From contig JALRME010000003.1 of assembly GCA_026120035.1 (NCBI GenBank), positions 1,488,001-1,552,000 on the forward strand: 64,000 bases of DNA, written 5' to 3'. The notes under the pieces were generated by a model. The model saw only the letters and a list, made by a program, of their open reading frames with translations, was not told the DNA's origin and ran no database searches. This document shows positions 58,240-64,000 of the stretch, piece by piece. How positions within the stretch are numbered: the first letter of the stretch is position 1; each line of letters begins with the position of its first letter. The stretch is from Coleophoma eucalyptorum. Its lineage: Eukaryota > Ascomycota > Leotiomycetes > Helotiales > Dermateaceae. The translations under genes and the position numbers were made by a program.

Positions 58240-59196
58240 ATGGCTCTCGAAAACGGGTCGGCACATCATGAGAACGGGACGGCACATACAAAGGCCAACA
58301 CTTCTGTGAAACGGCTTTCTACTGCAAGTAATGGGAGCTACAAGTCTGGCCGACCGAACTTCTCGCAAGCAGACCTCGCCACTTCTTTCACAAAGAGCGC
58401 TCGGCTGACTTCTGTAAAGCGCTCCCTTAGAGCTCGTCACGTTCTATGTTGGCGAGGACAGTGAGGGTTTCTCGGTGCACGAGGAGTTTGCAGCTCACTA
58501 CTCACCCGTTCTGAGAGAAGCCTTCAGTAAATGTCGCGAAGGGGACCCGAAAACATTCGGGTTGGATGATACCCCAAAGAGAGCCTTTCAACTACTAGTG
58601 CAGTGGCTCTACTCGCAAACCTTTGAGCTCATGACCGAAGACGAGTATGGCGAAGGCTCAAGCTCTATAGGCGACGGTAAGCATTTTTGATCGCGTGGAA
58701 AGCTGCTGAGAAGCATACTGAATGAGCATCAGATACTACTGACTCGGGCAGCCAATTAGTCTTATACCAAGCTAGATCAGAAATAGGCGCATCAGAAGAT
58801 GACGAAGAGTTGGAAGATCTCGGTGCGATCGAGGATGCATTCAAAGAAAAGCAGATGCGACTTGTAGAGCTGTGGGTGCTAGCAGACAAGCTATGCATAC
58901 CAACCCTCCAGAATATGGTTGTTGACGAGATCATTCGACATTGCAACAAGCTCAACTTTGTTGCTACATCTAGTCTGCACCATATCTACGATAAAACTGG
59001 TTCCAGGAGTCAGCTGAGGAGACTTGTCACTCAGCAGTGTGCGTGGGAACTGGCTGAGGAATGGTTTGAGGAACACCCTGATCACTTCCCGCGAGAGATG
59101 CTCGTTGATATGATTGTTGAGCTGAAGAGAAATCCACTGGGAGCAACGGAGCCAGTTCTTGCAACCAATTTTCACTTACCCGTGGATGATGGATAA
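58240..59196 (+). CDS. BTB/POZ domain protein
   Basis: Exons 58240-58327, 58431-58676 and 58733-59196 give 265 residues. The first intron (103 nt, donor GTAATG, acceptor CTTAG) is needed because the N-terminal frame would otherwise stop at 58462-58464 and never enter the BTB frame. After splicing the protein reads RLSTAKLVTFYVGEDSEGFS. The BTB blocks are VHEEFAAHYSPVLREAF, LDDTPKRAFQLLVQWLYSQ and MRLVELWVLADKLCIPTLQN. The last one is nearly identical to the block in the BTB gene at 42799, and the C-terminal segments also correspond (REMLVDMIVELKRN). The second intron (56 nt) lies in an acidic linker between the two helical blocks. Function unknown. Confidence 0.88.
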
Positions 59197-59614
59197 ACTT
59201 TGAGATTGAAGTTCCTTTTTTCTTTTGTCTTTTCTGATATGTCGTAAATGCCTGATGTTATATGATTGAAATGTCTGGGAACCGTCGCGGGGCGGATCAG
59301 GGGCGTTGGCACATGATGATAGGTTCCACGTACATGCTCTTGTTAATTAATTACATTCCTTCTTTTCTCAACCGAGCCAGTGCGTCAAAGGTCTCACTTG
59401 CCATAATGTCTATTGCGAACTTCTGGTAACCTCAGTTACTTGAGAGTAGTTAGCTATACTTTTGACGTCAGCTAAAACTTGTTAATTCATGAACTTGATC
59501 GTTGAATAAGACATATGTAACCCATCCATGAGCGCCGAAAGCAATTTGGGGTATATATTGAAACAGCAAAACAGCAAAACAGCAAAATCATAAACAGCAA
59601 ACGCTTCCACCATC
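59197..59614. other. Convergent intergenic region
   Basis: 3' UTRs of the BTB gene and PCH2. An AAACAGCA tandem repeat lies at 59561-59588. Nothing else is seen. Confidence 0.5.
59561..59588 (+). repeat. AAACAGCA tandem repeat
   Basis: Three to four head-to-tail AAACAGCA/AACAGCA units just downstream of the PCH2 stop codon. Confidence 0.85.
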
Positions 59615-61287
59615 TCAAGCTCCTTTGCAGCTTACTGAGTCATTTTCAACCATAAGTTTCTCATCCTCTTGCTCCTCTTCACTCTCATACTCTCGCTTGC
59701 GTTTCTGTCTTATGCTAGTCTGTCTCTTTTGAAAAAGAAGGCGCTGCATGAAACCGAGTGCCATATCAAGACTGCAGTCTCCAGCTCTTAAATAGCGATA
59801 AATTGCTTGTTTGGGTAGCTGTGTAATCTCACGGCCGCTGAGGCCATTGATTTCGATGAGCTTGACGATTTTAAGCAATATTGCTCCTGGATTATCTGTT
59901 CCGAAATATATGCACTCGCTGTTTTGATAGCATGGTAGGTCAGTATAAGGGGTAATGACACCTAACCTCATGAGCTTCTGGAGTCGTACTTGCAAAATCG
60001 CGTACTTGGCGACATTAGAGGGAGTCTTGACTTCATACTGGAAGCCACATCTATTGAGAAATGCTATGTCAAGACTCTCCGCAATGTTAGAGGTACAAAG
60101 GATCACTAGGTTTGCGTGGCACCGTATTCGATCGAGGCTTGTGAGGAGCGCATTTGTTGCCCTGATTGCATCTTGTGCCTCCCCCCTCTTGCTTCCCAAC
60201 TCTCGTGAAGCAGCAATACTCTCAACTTCATCAATTAATAGGCAGATGAACCGATCATTGCTTTCTTCACACATTTGCTCAACCTTTGTAAAGATTCCAT
60301 CCACCTGCTTTGCACTCTCGCTGAAGTACTTAGAGAGGAGAGTGGCTGTCTTGATCTCAATGAGAAGTGCATCATGGTATTTTTGGTTGAATCTAATCGA
60401 GATTTCCTGCGCAAAGCCTTGGCATAGGGTCGTTTTGCCAGTTCCTGGCGGCCCATATAGTAGGAATAATAGATTGTCATCGTCTCTGTCGCTTAATTCT
60501 TGGCTACTCTGCTGAGAAAAGCGGACTAAGTAGGTCAGACTTGCAAAATTATCAACTAGAATGATCTTACGGGTATTCTCCATTGTCCATATGAGCTCTT
60601 CCTTGATGCTTGTCTCAAATGTAAGCCTAAGAGGAAGTGTCAGGTACATGTTGCAGAGCTATGAGACCAAAAGTTCGAACTTACTGATCCCAACTGCCAT
60701 CAAATTGAATGTTGGGCAACGGAGTGACTCGTGCTTGGAGTAGGTCATTCTCCTCATGATTTTGGGAAGCTTGAGATTCTGTATGCAAGAAGTACAATGC
60801 GACCTCTATGTGAACATCCGTTGAGAGATGCGCAGTTTGCGGGTTTGACACTGGTCCCACATACTCCATAACTTTCAGAGACAACAATTCTGCCCCAAAC
60901 ATCTTGTGCCATATATTGTAGGGAGATATAGACCCTGAAATATGGTTAGTAGTGGGATTGTATGAAGCGGGTGCGTATATGAATCTACTCTTGGACTCGT
61001 CAAGGATGTCATCCCCAAGGGTGAAGAAGAACAGCTTTGTTGGATCTGATAGGGACTTCTTCAGTCCCTACCGAAGTTAGAGAAGTGGCTCATATAGTGT
61101 GATAGTGTAAGAGAAAACTTGCATTGCGTATTTTCTTAACGTTATCTTTATTTTGAGCTTTTAGCCTTCCTTCAATGAAGATAGTGCCTTTGATTCCTTT
61201 GACAGCTTCTGCCGCTGAGGCCTGCGTACCATCGTTTTCGGCAAGTTCCAAGTCAAAATCCGGTGAAAATTTCTCTGCACCATCCAT
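59615..61287 (-). CDS. PCH2: PCH2/TRIP13-like AAA+ ATPase (pachytene checkpoint)
   Basis: Pch2 remodels HORMA-domain proteins such as Hop1 during meiosis. Minus-strand exons 61287-61123, 61067-60685 and 60626-59615 give 519 residues. Exons 1-2 form the non-catalytic N-terminus (LKKSLSDPTKLFFFTLGDD). The AAA+ core has Walker A in FLLYGPPGTGKTTLCQGFA, the family block SKYFSESAKQVDGIF, Walker B in CLLIDEVESIAASREL, and ALLTSLDRIRCHANLVILCT then SNIAESLDIAFLNRCG. A basic KRKREYESEEE tail follows. The exon 1 donor is not a good GT site in the right phase: the best is GC (AAT|GCAAGT, 55-nt intron), and the alternative GTTAAG further upstream also keeps frame. The last intron is ordinary. Confidence 0.9.
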
Positions 61288-61592
61288 AGCTTCTCTCGAT
61301 TTCTCTATGCGGCTTGGGAAATAGTAGATAAGGAAACCGGTTTGCGCTCACTATGATTTTGGCCATAGAGAGGTTTGGCAATGGATTCCACCTGGGGTTT
61401 CCATTTATGGACTAGCTTCAAAGGTGGTTAGCTAGGCGTGGTCGAAGTGAAAGTGGCTTGAATTTATTAGATAGCAACCCAGTTCGTTAGCCTGCACAGC
61501 CACATCTAAAATCGTCATTGTTTGTGATCGAGTTTAAAGCGTCGCGCAATTAGCATTGTTAACCATGCGTTGATGCGCTGCAATTCATCACT
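61288..61592. promoter_or_regulatory. Divergent promoter, PCH2 / CSC1-like channel
   Basis: 305 bp between two divergent start codons, so both core promoters are expected here. No specific element is identified. Confidence 0.5.
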
Positions 61593-64000
61593 ATGAACGC
61601 CATTGCTGAGAAATGTCACAAGGTTGACCCAACTGATCCTACTCAAGGACAGGACGATACGATCGTTCAGCTTGTTATTGCTTTGGCTCTGGGGCTGTCT
61701 GCATTCATTGGCTTTTGTGTAAGTTGAATTACCCCATATGGCTATTCAAGAGTTAACACTGTACAGTTTCTTCGACCAAGATGGAAGGGCCTCTATGCAG
61801 CACGGAAGCAGCAGATGGATTCCACGGACTCTCTCCCTGAGCTCCCAGATACATTTTTTGGATGGATACCGGTATTATATAAAGTAACGGAACAGCAAGT
61901 CCTGACCTCTGCAGGCCTGGACGCATTTGTGGTATGTTTTATAAATGATAACACTCGGGGAATGGGATACTGATGATACGCAGTTCCTGTCCTTCTTCAA
62001 AATGTCTATCAAATTGTTTAGCGTCATGTTCTTCTTCGCACTCGTTGTTATGGCCCCAATCAACAAGCGCTTCAGATTCTTGCCCCCTTGGGGCGATAGT
62101 GGTGACCAAGAACCGACGACTCTCTGGGATAACGACTCGCAATTTACAAATAGATCATGGACCAATGAAGGAGATAACGATGGCTGGAAAAAGCCTAAAT
62201 TACCAGAGATCAGCTACCTTTGGGCTTATTTCGTATTCACCTACGTATTTACGGCCTTGAGTTTATATTTCATGACGAGTTATACGCGCCGTATTATTCA
62301 AATTAGACAGGATTATCTTGGCAGCCAAACAACAATCACAGATCGAACAATCAAACTGTCTGGTATCCCCACAGAACTGCAATCCGAAGAAAAGATCAAG
62401 GAACTTCTGGAGAAGCTCGAAATTGGGAAAGTTGAGAATGTGACAATCTGTCGTAATTGGAAGAAGCTTGATGACATGATGGACAAGCGGGCGACTATAC
62501 TGCGTCGACTGGAAGAGGCCTGGACGGTTCATCTTGGCAATCAAGCATCTGTAGCAAGTGCTCAATCTAGAGTTACACATCCTTCGTCAGACGATTATGA
62601 AGAGGATGATTCAGATGCTCATGAATCTGGAAATCTTCTTGGACAGAGTCATGTTACCCCCTACGAACGGCCACGGCCTACTACCAGAGTCTGGTACGGC
62701 TTCTTGAACTTGAAGAGCAGGAAGGTTGATGCCATCGACTACTACGAAGAGAAACTGCGGAAGCTAGATGATAGAATCATTGAAGCTAGAAAACAGAACT
62801 ACAAGCCAACACGTCTAGCATTTGTCACCATGGATTCCATTCCTGCATGTCAAATGGCGGTTCAGGCACTTCTTGACCCCTCTCCTATGCAATTATTGGC
62901 CAAGCTGGCACCGGCGCCATCAGACATCGTTTGGCCGAACACCTATCAGCCTCGTTCAAGCCGGATGATTCGCTCTTGGACTGTCTCAATATTCATCTTC
63001 GTATTAACCCTTGTCTGGCTTGCTCCAGTTGCTGGTCTAGCCGGTCTTCTCAATTTGTGTTCGATACAACAAGTATGGCCCGAGTTTGCTAAGTTGTTAG
63101 AGAGACACGATATTACGAAAGCGCTTGTTCAGACTGGGTTACCGACGTTGGTCGTGTCTTTGTTGAATGTTGCAGTTCCTTTTCTTTACGACTACCTGGC
63201 TAATATGCAGGGTTCTATTTCTCAGGGCGATGTCGAACTGTCCGTCATCTCGAAGAACTTTTTCTTCACGTTTTTCAACGTGTTCCTTGTTTTCACGGCC
63301 TTCGGTGCCGCTGGAAAGTTCTGGCCTGCATTGCAGGAATCATTGAGAGATACAACCAAGCTCGCCTATCGGCTAGCGGGATCCATCGATGCTCTTGCAA
63401 TATTCTATACCAATTTTATTCTGCTTCAAGGCATTGGCTTGATGCCATTCCGATTGCTAGAGTTTGGGAGCGTAGCACTCTACCCCATTATGCTGATTGG
63501 GGCAAAGACCCCACGCGATTATGCCGAGCTGGTCCAACCTCCCATATTCAAATATGGCTTCTACCTACCAACCGCAATCCTTGTGTATATTCTATGCTTT
63601 GTATACAGCATTCTGCCAGCAGGCTGCCTGGTACTATTCTTCGGCCTCATTTATTTTGTGCTCGGATACTTCATTTACAAATACCAGCTGCTTTACGCAA
63701 TGGACCACCCTCAGCACGCGACAGGTGGGGCATGGCCAATGATATGTTACCGGATTCTTGTTGGCTTGGGCGTTTTCCAAGTTTTGATGGCTGGATACGT
63801 TGCACTTCATAAATCTTTCGTTGCGGCTACTCTCATTGTGCCGCTGATTCCGTTGACAATATGGTACAGCTACTTCTATGCGCGGACATTTGAGCCTCTC
63901 ATGAAGTTTATCGCACTGCGCAGCATCCGACGAGAGAACAATGCTAATTTTAATATCGTCGGTGAGGATATTGGGGCCGAGCGACCCCCTGAGCACTTGC
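61593..64000 (+). CDS. CSC1/OSCA/TMEM63 family channel (RSN1/PHM7-like), 3' end outside window
   Basis: The gene runs off the right edge with no stop. Exons so far are 61593-61718, 61767-61931 and 61984 onward, at least 769 residues, with introns of 48 and 52 nt. The N-terminal first helix (TIVQLVIALALGLSAFIGFC) is followed by FLRPRWKGLYAARKQ, typical of this family. Helices 2 and 3 lie around residues 100-120 and 170-195. A long cytosolic loop with RTIKLSGIPTELQSEE and LAFVTMDSIPACQMAVQALL resembles the RRM-like segment of DUF4463/PHM7_cyt. Then comes the 7-TM channel region starting at about residue 460 (WTVSIFIFVLTLVWLAPVAG) and including FFFTFFNVFLVFTAFGA. Relatives are osmo- or mechanosensitive cation channels or vesicle-trafficking proteins. 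Confidence 0.93.

Overview
The window is nuclear DNA of a filamentous ascomycete (Pezizomycotina). Most genes are split by short introns of about 43-73 nt with GTANGT-type donors, CTRAC/CTAAC-like branch sites and YAG acceptors, and the proteins are typical fungal orthologues. Leotiomycetes (Helotiales) is my best guess. It rests on the form of the alpha-type pheromone repeat and on the group of related BTB-domain genes. That placement is inference, not proof. The two edges cut genes: the left edge holds only the last exon of a small membrane protein, and the right edge truncates a large CSC1/TMEM63-type channel gene.

Layout. 0-11 kb: a PRA1/Yip3 gene followed after only 26 bp by a low-complexity protein gene, an ERJ5-type ER J-protein, and a BEM3-like PX-PH-RhoGAP gene of about 4.6 kb. 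11-19.7 kb: a gene-poor stretch with no confident gene and one patch of possible decayed coding sequence. 19.7-25.4 kb: a Ser-rich protein with RRxS sites, a divergent BTB-like gene and PXR1. 25.7-32.9 kb: a compact block with a small coiled-coil protein, SVP26, BUD23, a six-or-more-exon orphan gene and IDH1. 34.9 kb: an isolated gene for an alpha-factor-like pheromone precursor with five peptide copies. 36.5-43.6 kb: a histidine-phosphatase-fold protein that has lost its catalytic RH motif, proteasome alpha7 (PRE10), a conserved fungal protein and a second BTB gene. 46-51 kb: a secreted CAP/PR-1 protein and the trehalose synthase complex subunit TPS3. 51-55 kb: a second gene-poor stretch. 55-64 kb: an aquaglyceroporin, a third BTB gene, PCH2 and the CSC1-like channel.

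There is no biosynthetic cluster or obvious mobile-element system. Housekeeping functions dominate: the TCA cycle, ribosome biogenesis, proteasome, ER/Golgi traffic, Rho signalling and osmotic/trehalose physiology. Several close neighbours share short divergent promoters (PXR1 with the coiled-coil gene, SVP26/BUD23, PCH2/channel). The most distinctive items are the pheromone precursor, the RH-less histidine phosphatase, three probable GC-AG introns, an ATG-only first coding exon in PRE10, and the 26-bp gap between PRA1 and its downstream gene. Gene structures were assembled by hand by matching reading frames and splice signals; no alignment or transcript data were available.
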